Assembly: GCA_027257055.1 (NCBI GenBank)
Contig: JAPVLO010000206.1
Location: 372,001 to 436,000, forward strand
Length of the DNA stretch: 64,000 bases
Reading direction: 5' to 3'
From: Cephalopachus bancanus
Taxonomy: Eukaryota > Chordata > Mammalia > Primates > Tarsiidae
Shown: positions 1 to 11,480 of the stretch, piece after piece
Position numbering within the stretch: position 1 is the first letter of the stretch
How the letters are laid out: each line of letters starts with the position of its first letter
Notes under the pieces: model-generated
What the model was told of the DNA's origin: nothing
Database searches by the model: none
What the model saw: only the letters and a program-made list of their open reading frames with translations
Translations under genes and position numbers: made by a program

Positions 1-1700
1 CAGAATCATTTCCCATGATTGATTGAAAAGGTGAAATCGAAAGCTATTGAGATTTTAGAAAGAAAAAAAGAAATCTTGGGTTAGAAAAATGGAGCACTTA
101 TTTTTTCCCCCATGCCATAAAATTACTTATATTCTCACAGGACTCCACAGAGAATTTTGCTTGATACCTGCCTGAAGACACAAGGAACTCATTTTCCCAA
201 TTGTTCACAAGGAGGTGATTAATGATGAGCCAGAAAGTCACCACTCAGGAAGTCTGTTCTTTATGACTTTGGCCTACTTTTAAAAAAATGGACTCAGAGG
301 AATGAGTCTCATTTAAAATGCCCAGAAGAGAAAATAACTTGCCTGATTACTGCAGCCCAAAGGACTTGGCAGAGGGAGACTTCATGATCAGAGGCTGAGG
401 TAGAAGTTTGGATTAAATACAAAGAAGAAGTATTGAAGCAGTGGAGCATACAATTAAAAACACAAAACAAAATTCAACAAGCATTTGTAGGTATTGAGGT
501 AATGCTGAATACCTCTGCAGTAAGCATCAAGAGGTACAGTTAGGACAGAGCCTCACAACTGAGTGCCGGAAAGAGCTCCAGCAATAATTAAGAACAACAA
601 ACAAACTGCTTGGAAGAAGGCACTGGGTTACAGTTTGCTATTGAGGCATGCTCCACCACACAACATATGCTTGTCTCTTTTGCAGAATGCCATCCCATTG
701 ACAAGATGTATATAGTTTGTTTTCAAAGTGGTCTGTGTTTGCATTTTCCTTGGAAGTAATACTCCCTTCTAATGATAATACAGCTGCTTGGGACATGTGT
801 ATGTGTAAACAAAACTGCCATAACACTTCCAAAGGTGCTGCAGACTCACTGGGCAGCCTACTGCATGGGAAGGGTGGATATTTCTGGAACCACCCTCCCC
901 ATGCAGATGACTCCCTAGATGAACTCCTGCCCCATTTTTCCCATGCCATGGTGTGGGTGTAAGCTACCAAAATGTACCTGATGCAGACTTAATGTTCTCT
1001 AGTCCAACATTGTCCTCATGTAGGAAGGGGAAGAATGGGCAGCCTTTACTCTCCTGCAGTACAAGGACAGTTGTGGAGACAGGGGGAATTTACACGGAAC
1101 CCCCAAAATTAGCACAGAGTATCATAAAATTCAGAGTTGCATGTTACAACCAGAAGGAACTACAGCAATTCAGAGGAGGAGAGAGTCAGTAAGAATGAAA
1201 ATGACTAAGAAATGTTTCCTGGAATGAATGGAGGTAGCATGGCACAGTGAGTGTGTAGCTTTGGGAGTCAGTCAGATGTCATTCAATGAATCCATCAGTA
1301 TATCTAGGTATTTGATGTTCTTACTCATTAAAAAAAAAGAACAATGGAATATTGTCATAAAAGGGTACAAACTCAGGTTGTTCTTCCTATTTATGGAACC
1401 CCAAAGATAATTGACCTCCTTAATCCTATTACCCAAAGAACCCAAAGTGGCAAAATCAGAAAAAATCATACCTAGATGAACGTGTTTTATAACTGAGGGA
1501 AAATCCCAGGGTTTCTCAAGAAAGTTAACTGATCTTTAGTCGTTTTCTCCTACATTATCTACTATATATTAAATGTGTGCTAGAAATACAATGATAAGTA
1601 AGAAAACTTTAGTCTCTTTCCTTATGTATTTCAGAGCCTAATTGGTTACAGCCATAAATTAAATAATTATGCAAATATAAATTTATGAATTGTGAAAAGG
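1..1700. other. No gene recognised; unique-looking sequence
   Basis: AT-rich non-coding sequence. Open frames at 638-970 (minus) and 717-962 (plus) overlap each other, lack family resemblance and have no supporting splice context. One strong short hairpin lies at 861-906 and is reported as a finding. I recognise no interspersed repeat here. Confidence 0.5.
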
Positions 1701-2640
1701 GCCATGAAGAACAAATGACAAAGAGAACTAAGAACAAACACGCATGGGGTCTGACCTGGTCAGGGACATAAGAATGGACTTCTGTGAGAAAGAAACTTTG
1801 GGTAGGGATCTAAAGGCAAATTCAATGGGAGATGAGGAAAGTGGTCCAGACTGAGGAAAAAAGGTATACAGAGGCCCTGAGGCAGAAGGGAGCCAAGATG
1901 GATCTGAAAAATTGAAAGAAGGCTATGGCCAGGGTGGTAGAAGCCCAGAGGGGAAGGAGGTAAGATGAAGCTGAAGTTATGGGCAGCAACCTGGGCCATC
2001 AAGGCCATGATAGAGACTTGGGACTTTCGTAAAAGCAATGGGAAGCCATTGAAGTATTTTAAGGGTTTCCAGGCTTAATAGGGAGAATAAATGGAAGAGG
2101 AATGAGAAAAGGTGAAGATTAAAAGTTTCAAGAGTCCTGGGAGCAATAATGATAGCTGGAAAGAGGGTGATGATGTTGGAGATGATCAGAAGTGATTGAG
2201 AGACAGATTTTGAAATCAGACACAGGGATAGATGGGCTACTTAGAGGTGAGCAAGATGTCAAGATAGAAAAATATACAAGCAAAGTCAATGAGCTGAGAA
2301 GCTGGACAGTCAGAGAAAACCTTGAGGAAACAGGGGACCCAAGATTCTTCCTTGGGGGCAGCAAAGAAAAGCGAGGGGGATGGGGATCTGGCATTTAAAG
2401 GGAATTTATGGGCCTCCTCTACCAAGGGGTGGGTGCTTAGGGAGTGTTAGAGTGGCCTGGGAGCCTGAGAATAAGCCTGGTGGCAAGAATATAAGGAGCT
2501 GCCCACAAGTGGGAGCAGAGAGAACTGTTCTGGAAGTCCTGAGAAGTGGTGGAGCACCTAGGGGAGTAGCCCTCTGGGAGTCTGAGAGTGACCCCTAGAA
2601 GCATTCAACGCAGACAACACGTGGTAAAGGAAGGTCCCAG
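1701..2640. other. Purine-rich stretch, possibly an old interspersed repeat
   Basis: Long GA-rich non-coding text with phrases such as a 'gggaagccattgaagtatttt' segment that resemble a widespread old mammalian repeat whose name I cannot give with certainty. The open frames here (for example 1760-2038 minus) are composition artefacts of the purine bias. No gene is seen. Confidence 0.3.
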
Positions 2641-3719
2641 GCTTGTTTGTGGTTCTCACAGCAGGAAAGTTCCTCTTCTCCAGGGTCAGTACTTCCCCTA
2701 GTCTTGTATTCATTGGCTTTTGGTTCTTCAAGAGAGGCTGAGTCATTGAAGGCTCCTTGATACCTGCTGACAATTATATAATTCTTTTCAAGTTGTATGT
2801 GCGCGCTTTCGAAAGCACTGAGTTGGAAACACAAGTGGCTGAAGATTTCTCCAGATCACTAAGATCATCTTCAGGACAAGACCATATTTTCTGTACCTCT
2901 GCAGTCACAGTGCCAAGCGTGATTGAATGAATAAATGTAATCTGGGTTCTGGGCTGGAATAACAAGTGCATTACAAAGGACCTTAGGCAAGAAATCAATC
3001 CATAGATGAACGTGGCAAAATTGAAAGTACTTTTCACTTTTCATTATCATTTGAGTACAAGTGTGTGTGCAACACTCTAGAAGTCTTGTAAAATAGAGTC
3101 AGGAAGACTAATTTCAGTCCTGCTTACTTATTTTCCTCTGACATGGAATAAAGCCATAAAGAAGAGCCAAGGACTAACTACCAGAGTTTTAATGCTTCTT
3201 AATTGAGAGATGTTGGTTTGCCCTTTTTCATTGTCAACTGTCAGGGAGTTGCATCAAGCTGATGGCACTCTTGTCCTGCTGCTCCATCCCCCTATGACTG
3301 TGCTGGTGGAGGGCAAAGGGCCCCAGATGTAGGGACTGTTGGAACTGATCCCCATCACACAGGGCCAGGTCTGGACGTGTTCAGAGGCATGTGGCAAAGT
3401 GGCCTGTGAAAAGAAAAGGCTCATCTCCCTTGTCTGTCCTCCAACTTGAACTTCTTCTCTAAGCACTGAATTTGGGTTTCCTCAAATTCCCAGACTACCC
3501 AATGAAAAATGCCACCTGCGATTATGAGCTCAGGACTCTGGAGGGGCAGCTTATATACTTAGGATGTGTCATTCTTCCAAGTTATTTCTCTCTCCATCAG
3601 CTGCACATTTTATAACTCTACCATCCTTCATTCTAGGTATTTTTGTTCACTCATCAGTCTTCTCTTTCTATAATCAGCAGGGTCACGTGACCCACATACG
3701 TAAACATGTATTAAAAATC
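2641..3719. other. No gene or repeat recognised
   Basis: Mixed-composition sequence with short unsupported open frames on both strands. No splice-bounded exon, RNA gene or transposon terminus was recognised. Confidence 0.45.
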
Positions 3720-4586
3720 CACATGATCAGAAATGCAAATTAAACAACACTGAAATTTATTTTTTGCCAATTTGGCAATTTTTAAATGTTAATACTTAAT
3801 GTTGTCAAGTTATTAAGAAAATCTTATACTGTTGGCAAAGATATAAATAACAACCTTTCTGGAAGATAATACAGCAATTTTATACTGTGTCTTGAAAAGA
3901 TACATATCATTTGACTCAGCATTGAGGGTCTAAGCTGTTTTTCAATTTAACTCTCACTATAACTTTATGAAGTATTCTTCTTCTTATTATTAATATTATT
4001 ATTATACTCAATTACCAGTGAGAAAACTGAAACTCAGAAAGGGTGAGCAACTTGTTCAAGGTTACACAGTAAATATATAACCAGAAGGGGATCCAAATGC
4101 AGATCTCAAAAGTGATGTTCAAATCTCAAATGGTGCCAAAGGCTGAGTTCTTACACTTTACTGCAAGAATTTTCACCAAAGCTTTACTTATCTAACAGGG
4201 AAAAGTCAAAAGCAATCTGAATATTCAACAATATGAAGTTAATGATAAAAAATATAGTGTAACTATAGAAATGTATATATATATATATAAAAGAATACAT
4301 ACATAACAAAAATATATATATTCTTAAAAATGGTGCTTTAGAAGAATAATGATGCAGAAATATGTTCATAATGGATAATTAAGTGAAAATGATGTCATAC
4401 AACAGAATGTATAATATAATCTCAACTTCATAAAAAGGGATTTGTCCATATGCATAGAAAGAAGACAGGGAAAATATGCATCAGAATGCTGGTAGTGCTA
4501 ATCTTTTACTGTTGGAATTATGGAACCCTCTATTGTCTTCATTCTTACCTGCATTTTTTTATAATATACATTTTTTTTTTAGTAAG
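3720..4586 (+). repeat. Old L1/HAL1-type LINE 3' region, with a MIR inside
   Basis: The segment beginning 'atgcaaattaaacaacact' follows the end of LINE ORF2 and its 3' region (gapped matches through 4560). At about 3930-4140 it is interrupted by an antisense MIR, recognised from 'gagaaaactgaaactcagaa' and 'ggttacacagtaa'. A short (TA)n run lies at 4273-4289. All copies are highly decayed and non-coding. Confidence 0.5.
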
Positions 4587-4735
4587 AAAAGGCAGGAGCC
4601 AGATTGGCAGTAATGGGAAACCTCCAGGGGAGGGAAAGGCACACCTCATCAACAAGGGCACCTGCATAATGAACATGTATATTCCTAACCCCGAAATGTA
4701 CCCCACATCTTTAAAATTAAAAAAAAAATTTAAGT
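4587..4735 (+). repeat. L1 3' end fragment with A-rich tail
   Basis: The text 'gggaaacctccaggggaggg' through 'atgtaccccacatctttaaa' matches the 3' end of the L1s found at 51.1-51.3 kb and, reversed, at 54.1 kb. It ends in an A-rich tail. It is a short 5'-truncated insertion or a remnant of one. Confidence 0.7.
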
Positions 4736-4824
4736 AAAGTAAATATTAAAAATTATTTAAAAGTTCACGTCCTCCTCGCAACTTTAGCCTGGATGGACTC
4801 TAGGTTCATGATAACGAGTAGCAG

Positions 4825-5022
4825 CCTCCATTTATTAGGCATCTGATAGCTGCCTAGCCAGCATGCTGTTAGGCGACAGTACTTTTCATGATCAATTCTT
4901 TTAGGCCCATGTCGCAAATATAAAAGCTGAAATTCTGAGATATTACCTAAACTGTCAGAGGTGACGCAGCTCATAAGTGGCAGAGCTGAGACTCCAGCCC
5001 CCTGAACTCCAGTCCCAGAGAC
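4825..5022 (-). repeat. MIR SINE, antisense
   Basis: Reads as reverse-oriented MIR: 'tttattaggcatctgatagc', then 'gcagctcataagtggcagag' and a terminal 'actccag' segment. It lies immediately before an oppositely oriented MIR. Confidence 0.7.
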
Positions 5023-5024
5023 TG

Positions 5025-5258
5025 TAGTGCAGTGGTTGAGAGCAGGTACCCTAAGCCAGGAGACTTGGGTTCAGATTCCAGCTAAGCTACTTGCTAGCTA
5101 TGTGAAGAGTAATTTTCTGTTGGTACCTCAATTGCCTCTTAGGTAAATTTGGATATTAATGGTGCCTACCATGCAATGATGAGAATTAAATGAGTTCATT
5201 ATGAAAAGTGCTTACAAGAGCATGTGGCATGTCGTACCTAAAGGGCTATTATCAGTCA
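5025..5258 (+). repeat. MIR SINE, sense
   Basis: MIR start 'gtgcagtggttgagagcagg', core 'cttgggttcagattcc', then 'gagaattaaatgagttcatt'. It forms a back-to-back pair with the antisense MIR just upstream. Confidence 0.8.
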
Positions 5259-5284
5259 AAGGGCCCTACGAGTTGGTGCGGGAA

Positions 5285-5445
5285 ACTAGCATGGAGTGGT
5301 TGAGGGACCGTGGAGCCAAATACATCTAGAACTGCAATCAGAGTTGGCCACTTAACTGGGTGACCTTCAGCAGGTTGCCTGATCTCTCTGTGCCTCTATT
5401 TCATTATCTGTTGTGTCAAGTGCCTGGTTCACAGTAATTGCTAAT
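5285..5445 (+). repeat. MIR-like fragment, sense
   Basis: Weaker MIR resemblance: 'ggtgaccttcagcaggttgc', 'ctgtgcctctatttcattat', 'aagtgcctggttcacagtaa'. It directly follows the previous MIR. Confidence 0.6.
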
Positions 5446-6641
5446 GATGACAATTGTCCTAACCATTCTACCAACCCGTGCCTATTTTTCTCTTGCACAA
5501 TGTGATGCAGTCACTGGGTAGGAAGCCTGCTTTTTGCTCAGTCTGAGTTGCCTCCTGGACCATACTGGAGGGCTATTGCTGAGATTCTTGTGGGCATCTT
5601 AAATACAGTGATGTATGTACTATGGTCTTTTCAGGAGTGGGATCTGTTTTGATTCTGAAGCAGGAAAAGAAGTTTGCCAGTGTAACACCTTTCTTCTTTA
5701 CTTATACAACAACAACAACAATATCTTCAGCTTTGTCAGAAACAAGAAGCTCCAAAATGTTTTGCTTCTTTTAATAGTATAAAAAAAAACCCACCTGCTT
5801 GTCATTTACCTCCAGAGCCTGGAAGTGCTGCAATTCCCAGAGCAGCAGCAGAGATGGAAGATGCTGTTCAATGCCTGCAAAATCTTGTGACTGTGTTCAG
5901 CACGGGAAGATAAACACCAACCGCCATTAAGGTGTCTGCATGTTCCCTGGGGAAGGGAAGAAAAGGGAAGACGGAGAAACTATGTCAGCATCTCAGAGAG
6001 TAGCAGGACTCAAGTAGTTTTTTTCTTTTAAAATTAGAAAAAGAATGCTTGCTACTTCCTCCCCCACTGTTCCCTGTGCTCACTCAGTCTCTTAGTTGCA
6101 CCAAGACACATATTCCTTGTTCCATTGAACCACCCAGAAGGTGTGATTCGGAATGGCACTAAATGAATAACACCTCAATTTGCCTCCAGGGTGCACCAGC
6201 CCTAGGAGAATGTCCTACCTAGATGGTAGTGGTTGTGTGAATGTAACCTGATCCAAGATCATCCCTGCCTAGGATGACTCTGAAGGGGCCATCTCAACTT
6301 TTGGCTTATTTGGGACCAGTGTCAGGAATCTAGCTCCACATGGATTAGACTACTGGTCTTGGGACTAAAGTGGCCTGAATCCACTCCCATCAAAATTGAC
6401 CTGAGCCTTAATCAGTTCTGCTGGGGGAAGGTAGGCCAGGGCTGAGGGGCCACATGCCAGCCTCCCTTGGTCAGACCCAATGTCTCAGTTGAGCCATTTC
6501 CTCAAGATATTTCTTCAAGGAAAAGCAATGGCCTGGAGAGTGTAGGAGATTATCTAAGGCCCTCAGAAAGAGAAGACAGAATTGAAGATGGATTCTTCAC
6601 CAAAATGTGTCCTCAAGAAAAAAAACAGAGATGTTCTCAGG
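5446..6641. other. No gene recognised
   Basis: Includes a short CAA run near 5708-5720. The 99-codon frame at 6467-6766 runs into the hAT repeat that follows and is not a gene. No exon or RNA was recognised. Confidence 0.45.
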
Positions 6642-6969
6642 CAGGGGTCTACACGCTGAGGTCTGTGGTCCACACCCAGCCCACTGCCCGCTTTTATGCA
6701 GCCTGTGAGCTAAGATCAGTTTTCACATTTTTAAATGGTTGGAGAAAAAATAACAGTAATTTATAACACATGAAAATTACATGAAATTCAAATACAAGTG
6801 GTCATAAGTAATGTTTTTATTAAGACACAGCTATACACATTCATTTGCATATTGTCTGCGGCTGCTTTCATACAGTAGAGTTGAAGAGCTGCAACAGAGG
6901 CTGCACAGGTTATGAAGTCTGAAGTATTTACTATCTGGCCCTTTACAGAAAATGTTTTCCAACCCCTTG
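6642..6969. mobile_element. Non-autonomous hAT (Charlie-group) DNA transposon remnant
   Basis: Starts 'caggggtctacac' and ends '...tttccaacccctt', the inverted ends of a common hAT family whose interior includes 'tatttactatctggcccttt' and 'gcatattgtctgcggctgct'. It has no coding capacity. A second member of the same family is at 54964-55189. The exact MER name is not certain. Confidence 0.75.
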
Positions 6970-6976
6970 TCTAGGA

Positions 6977-7161
6977 CAGTGGTTTTTAGACTTTAGTGTG
7001 CATTAGAAATCACCTGGAGAGCTTGTTAAAACAGACAGCAGACCTCATCCCCAGAATTTCTGCTTCAGTAGGCCTGAAGGCAAATCAGAAATTCACATCT
7101 TTATGAAATTCCAGGTGATACTGATGCTGCTGGTCTGGGGTCTACACTTTGAGAACCAGCA
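6977..7161 (+). mobile_element. MER5A-like hAT-Charlie element
   Basis: A complete MER5A-sized element: starts 'cagtggtttttagacttta', contains 'aatcacctggagagcttg' and 'gatgctgctggtctggggt', and ends 'tttgagaaccagc'. It abuts the preceding hAT element with only a few bases between. Confidence 0.85.
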
Positions 7162-7418
7162 TTCAAGAGAATCCGAAATTGAGATGGTTCAAGAGAACCT
7201 GGAACTGAGGACAGAGAGGGGAAATGAGAGGAGACATTGAGAATGGATTTCAGGGGAATATTAAAGTTAGAAATGTAGGTGAAGAAAATTTCAAGGCAAT
7301 GAATGTGAGTTGCATATAGGATGAGGGACCCCTTAAAAATGGAATTATCTTTTGGAAGGCAGGCCCCTTGTAGTAGGCTCAGAATTTGTTCCTCTGGGTT
7401 AAACAGTCAACCAAAGTT

Positions 7419-7875
7419 TTTATCTGGAAGTTTTGAGAAGGTTGTGTCACAATTTGCAAAATAAACATCCTAAGTTGTGGCAAACAGGTGACTTCCACCC
7501 TGACGATGCACCTGCCCAAACCGAGCTGTTTGTCCAAAAAAAGGCATGACCCCTGTGCCTCACCCTCCCTATTCACCAGATCTTGCCCAAGTAACTTCTT
7601 TTGTTTGTTTGTTTCCCCAGATGAAAAACGTTCTCAAAAGGAAATGTTTTGCCTATGTGGAAGAGGTGAAACAAAAAATGGCAGAAGCACTAAAAGGCAT
7701 CAAAACTGACAAGTTCAAAAACTGTTTTGAGTAGTGGAAAAAGCATCTCAATAGGTGTAATGCATCAGAGGGAGAGTACTTTGAAGGTGACTGAAGTTTA
7801 AATATGCAAGAATAAATACACAACTGTTTATAAATAAACTCGTTTTTTGGGGTCCCCCTCATACTTCTCAGCAAA
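7419..7875 (+). pseudogene. Mariner transposase C-terminal remnant (HSMAR2-like)
   Basis: The decayed C-terminal half of a DD34D mariner transposase, the enzyme that excises and reinserts mariner DNA at TA sites. Two frames are needed. From about 7419 one frame reads through a block corresponding to 'HHDNAPAH' (here HPDDAPAQ near 7497), so the second catalytic Asp position is still Asp. It stops at about 7549. The other frame then carries 'HPPYSPDLA', followed by a segment where the third catalytic Asp is replaced (AQVT instead of AxxD), and continues as 'VEEVKQKMAEALKGIK' to the stop at 7734. The sequence 'tttggggtccccctcata' near 7850-7868 fits the 3' terminal inverted repeat. The 5' half is missing. 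It is dead: one frameshift, an altered active site and a 5' truncation. Confidence 0.8.
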
Positions 7876-8109
7876 TACACACATGAAAACAGCAGACAGA
7901 TAAAAATGAAAGATTTAGTGCTTTAATGAAAAAGAGACACTTTGATTAAAGTATATGGGCTGAAAAAACACAAATTTCCTTACGTTCACTTGGTTTTTAA
8001 CCATCTCACTCCATCCTGATGTGAAAGAGTTGATTATGAAAGGACTAGGTTGAAAGTGAAGAAGTTAGTTCTAGCCCTTTGGGGTGAGGTTATTTCATTT
8101 CATTCAAAG

Positions 8110-8620
8110 AAATCAGTTATTTGTCTGGGATATCTATGACTACATAGCAAACCATCCCAAACTTTGTGGCTTAACTGATTTTTTACACAGAATTGGTAGC
8201 TGGGCTGGGTTCAGCTAGGGGGTTAACTCCCCTGCTGGTCTTGCCAGAGGCCACTGGTGTGGCTACATTTAGCCACTGGGTCAGGAGGGATGCTGGCATA
8301 GCTGGGGTCTCAAGGCTTTCCCCTCGTCACCGGGCCTCTCTCTGTGGCCTCTGCACTTGTCTTTCCAACAGGACAGTCAAACTTCTTACATGGTGGTTTA
8401 GGGCTCCCAGGAGCACATAAGCAGAAGCAGCCAGGCCTCTTTAAGCTTTAGGCACAGAACTGGCACAGCAGCACTTATACACTTGAACTCACTGGTTAAA
8501 ATAAAGTGAGTCACAGGCCAATCCAGACTCCATGGGACAGAATTCCCCAGGTGCAGACACTGAGAGGCAATGGTCTCTTGTAACAGACTAGAACAGCGTT
8601 TGTCTGAGTTTTCCGTGGGG
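8110..8620. repeat. Ancient mammalian interspersed repeat, family not named
   Basis: Contains degenerate forms of the widespread 'gtggcttaaaacaac ... tcagctgggc ... tggctcactcac' repeat (here 'tttgtggcttaactg', 'gctgggttcagctag'). Another copy lies at about 37096-37760. It is non-coding. Confidence 0.5.
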
Positions 8621-8731
8621 ACAAAACTAATACCTATGACAATTTTGGGGATGGTATCCTAGGACTGAAAGCACTAGAAACTTCAAAAACATTGATAGAT
8701 TTCCTTTCCTTTTGTATTTTTTAATTGTGCC

Positions 8732-8873
8732 CAAACAGTTCCTGACTCACAACGGTTCTAATTAAGATTTTTTTCACTTTACAACAATGTGAAAATGATG
8801 CACTTTCAGTAGAATCATACTTCAAATACCCATACGACCATACTCTTTTTCACTTTCAGTACACTATTCAAGT
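8732..8873. mobile_element. Truncated Tigger-type DNA transposon, copy 1
   Basis: Starts 'caaacagttcctgactcac', matching the terminal region of a TcMar-Tigger-like non-autonomous element. It breaks off after about 140 bp at 'cactattcaagt'. It closely matches the first 140 bp of the copy at 9519-9881, including several shared unusual bases. Confidence 0.65.
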
Positions 8874-9348
8874 TCTAGAACAGCAGATAAAGTTTGACTA
8901 AACTCACCTAGTTACTGGCAATTACTTTAATTATACATTCATAAAAAACTCATCAAAGAGGTGATTTCCTTTAAGTGATGTTAATGGTAGTTTTGGTTGT
9001 TATTGTTGGGTTTTTTTGGCTATTGTTTTCTTTTCATTTTTAATGCAAGCACACCAGTAGGCCCCCTTTTGAATATTCAGCATGTTATCAGCACATCGGA
9101 GCTTGCATTTGGAGAGAAGAATCAAACAATCATTTTCCTCCTAGTAATTCTTTCATTCTTTTTTCTATTTTTATTCATTTGTTTGTTTTTAATTGCAATA
9201 ATAGTTTATTCATTACACATTGCAATGCACCTTGTATTTCCATTTAACACTCTCACCATATGAGCATATAGAACTCTATATTATTCTTTTTGATGGTTCC
9301 ATAGTATTTTATTACATTACTTAGCTAATCTCCAATGGTAAGATAATT

Positions 9349-10002
9349 AAAACCATATGTTCACATGAAAACTTGTACATGAATATTCATGGCAGCATTA
9401 TTCATAATAGCCCAAAAGCAGAAACCAACACTAATGACCATCAACTGATGAATGGATAAATAAAATGTGGTATACTCATATGATGCAATACTGTTTGTAA
9501 ATAAAAAGAAATGAAGTACAAACGGTTCCTGACTTACAACGGTTCTAATTAAGATTTTTTTTCACTTTACAATGGTGTGAAAATGATACACATTCAGTAG
9601 AACCATGCTTCAAATACTCATACAACCATTCTCTTTTTTATTTTCAGTACGCTGTTCAGTAAGTTACATGAGATATTCAATACTTTATTATAAAATAGGT
9701 TTTGTATTAGATGGTTTTGGCCAACTGTAGGCCAATGTAAGTGTTCTGAGCATGATTAAACTAGGATCCGCTAAACCATGATGTTCACTAGATTAGGTCT
9801 GTTAAATGCATTTTCAGCTTCCCATATTTTCAGTGTATGATGGTTTATCAGGACATAACCCCATCATAAGAGAAGCATCTGCACTGATACATGCTACAAC
9901 AGGTATGAACCTATGCTAAGCAAAAGAAGCCAGACACAAAAGGCCACATATTTTATGATTCTTGTATTTGGAATGCAAATTCACAGAGACAGAAAGTAGA
10001 CT
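9349..10002 (+). repeat. Old L1 (L1M-type) 3' ORF2 fragment split by a Tigger insertion
   Basis: L1 ORF2-end text 'cagcattattcataatagcc' and 'actgatgaatggataaataa' runs to 9518. It resumes after the Tigger element as 'ctgatacatgctacaac' and 'aaaagaagccagacacaaaa', ending near 10002. Removing 9519-9881 restores a continuous L1. Confidence 0.8.
9519..9881. mobile_element. Tigger-type (TcMar) DNA transposon inserted in L1
   Basis: Begins 'caaacggttcctgacttac' directly after a TA in the L1 (9517-9518) and ends 'ccccatcataag...catctg' at 9881. The next two bases, CA, probably derive from the duplicated TA. The two ends are related in inverted orientation through the 'gacttac' motif. It is internally deleted compared with the fuller consensus I remember, and has no coding capacity. 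The exact Tigger subfamily is uncertain. Confidence 0.7.
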
Positions 10003-10650
10003 CGCATTTCTCCATTCTTGAAATGCTCTCTTCCTGGGTGTCTGCCGGGCCAGTCTCCTCTGGGTTTCCTCATTATCTGTCTGACTAGTTCTGCTTTGCA
10101 TGTGCTGCTGTCCAGCTGCTCTTTAAGCACCATGGTCCTCAGTGACCCTTATATTCTCTCACTCCACCTGCTCCTTTGTGCAGAGCTCATTACTGCTATG
10201 ACAAATTTGCTGACACTATGACGTTCTAATTTATTCCCTCAGCCTTGACTTCCTCCTTAGCTCTAGATCCTCTTGCCATTTACCTACGGAGCATGTTTTT
10301 TTAGACATTCCCTGAGTTTAACACAGAATTCATCATTTCCCAAACCACCTCATGTATCTCTGCTGTTGTATATGTTGCCCCTCTGCCAGAAATGGACTTC
10401 CCTCTTCTCTATCTTGTGAACTCTTACTCATTTGTCAAGACTGAGTTTAAATTTTACTCCTCCCTAAAGCCCTCATAAACTAGTTGGTTTAGATAATTTG
10501 CTGGCTTCTTTGTTCCCAATCACTTTATATATAACTTTTTATACTTTGTATTTAAGTATTTTGCTGATAGGTGACAACTTGTCTTAATTTTTTAATACCT
10601 AGCACTTAGTACAGTTGCAGATGATGTGTGTGCATTATTGAATGGGAGAG
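10003..10650 (+). repeat. L2 LINE 3' region
   Basis: Typical decayed L2 text: 'cattcttgaaatgctctctt', 'tttgtcaagactgagtttaa', 'ctcctccctaaagccctcat' and a final 'cctagcacttagtacagt'. It is non-coding. Confidence 0.6.
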
Positions 10651-10663
10651 GATAATAGTAAAA

Positions 10664-11480
10664 CAGCTAACACTTATATTGTGATTGCTGAATCCTAGTC
10701 ACTGTTTTAGTGGTTTTGTGGTTTTTTTTTTTAATTAACTTACTTAACTGCCACAGAAATCCTTTGAAGCAGGCACATTACTATGCCAATTTTTATTTAC
10801 TTATATATATATTTTTACATTTCAATAGCTTTTAGTGTATTCGCCCAGTTGTGCAGCTATCACTACAATCTGTTTTAGAACATTTTATAGTACCCCAAAG
10901 AAGCCCTATGCCCTTAAGCTATCACTCCTCCACACCGCCATCCCCTCTCAGGCCTAGACAACTATTAATTTACTTTTTGTCTCTAGGGATTTGCCTATTC
11001 TGGACATTTCATATAAATGAAATCACATAATATGTGACCTTTTGTTTCTGGCTTCTTTCACTTAGCATATTTTCAAGGTTACTGCATGTTGTAGCTTGTA
11101 TCAGTACCTCATTCCTTTTTATTGCCGAATAATATTCCATTGTATGGAGAGACCACACTTTGGTTATTCATTCATCAGTTGGTGAACTGGTGAACATTTG
11201 GGTCGTTTCCACTTTTTGGTTTTCATGCATAATGTTATAATTAACATTCATGTGAAAGTTTTCATGTGGACATGCTTTTAATTGTTATGGGTATATATCT
11301 AGAAGTGGAATTGCTAAGTACTATGCCAATTTTTTAAATACATAAACTGACATCAAAAAATTTAAGTAACTTTTCCAAGGTCACACTGATACTAAATGGC
11401 AGAGTTGGGTTTAGGACCCAGACAATGAAGCTATGTTCCTAACCATTATGATATATTGAAGTCTATGTTCTTAACCACTG
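10664..11480 (-). repeat. MIR (antisense), split by an L1 insertion
   Basis: MIR sequence runs over 10664-10794 and continues at 11319-11480 ('taacttttccaaggtcacac', 'ggcagagttgggtttaggac'). The two halves flank the L1 fragment and share the repeated junction 'tactatgccaattttt'. Confidence 0.8.
10795..11318 (-). mobile_element. L1 (L1M-type) 3' fragment, antisense, with target-site duplication
   Basis: Antisense L1 3' end: 'ttctggacatttcatataaa', 'attccattgtatggagag', 'cattcatcagttggtgaact'. It is bounded by a 16-bp direct repeat 'tactatgccaattttt' at 10779-10794 and 11319-11334, so the insertion is intact at both edges and 5'-truncated. Confidence 0.85.

Noticed and set aside
7546..7734. 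Small host gene with HPPYSPDLA motif
   Set aside because: It is the end of a decayed mariner transposase, with the preceding part in another frame.
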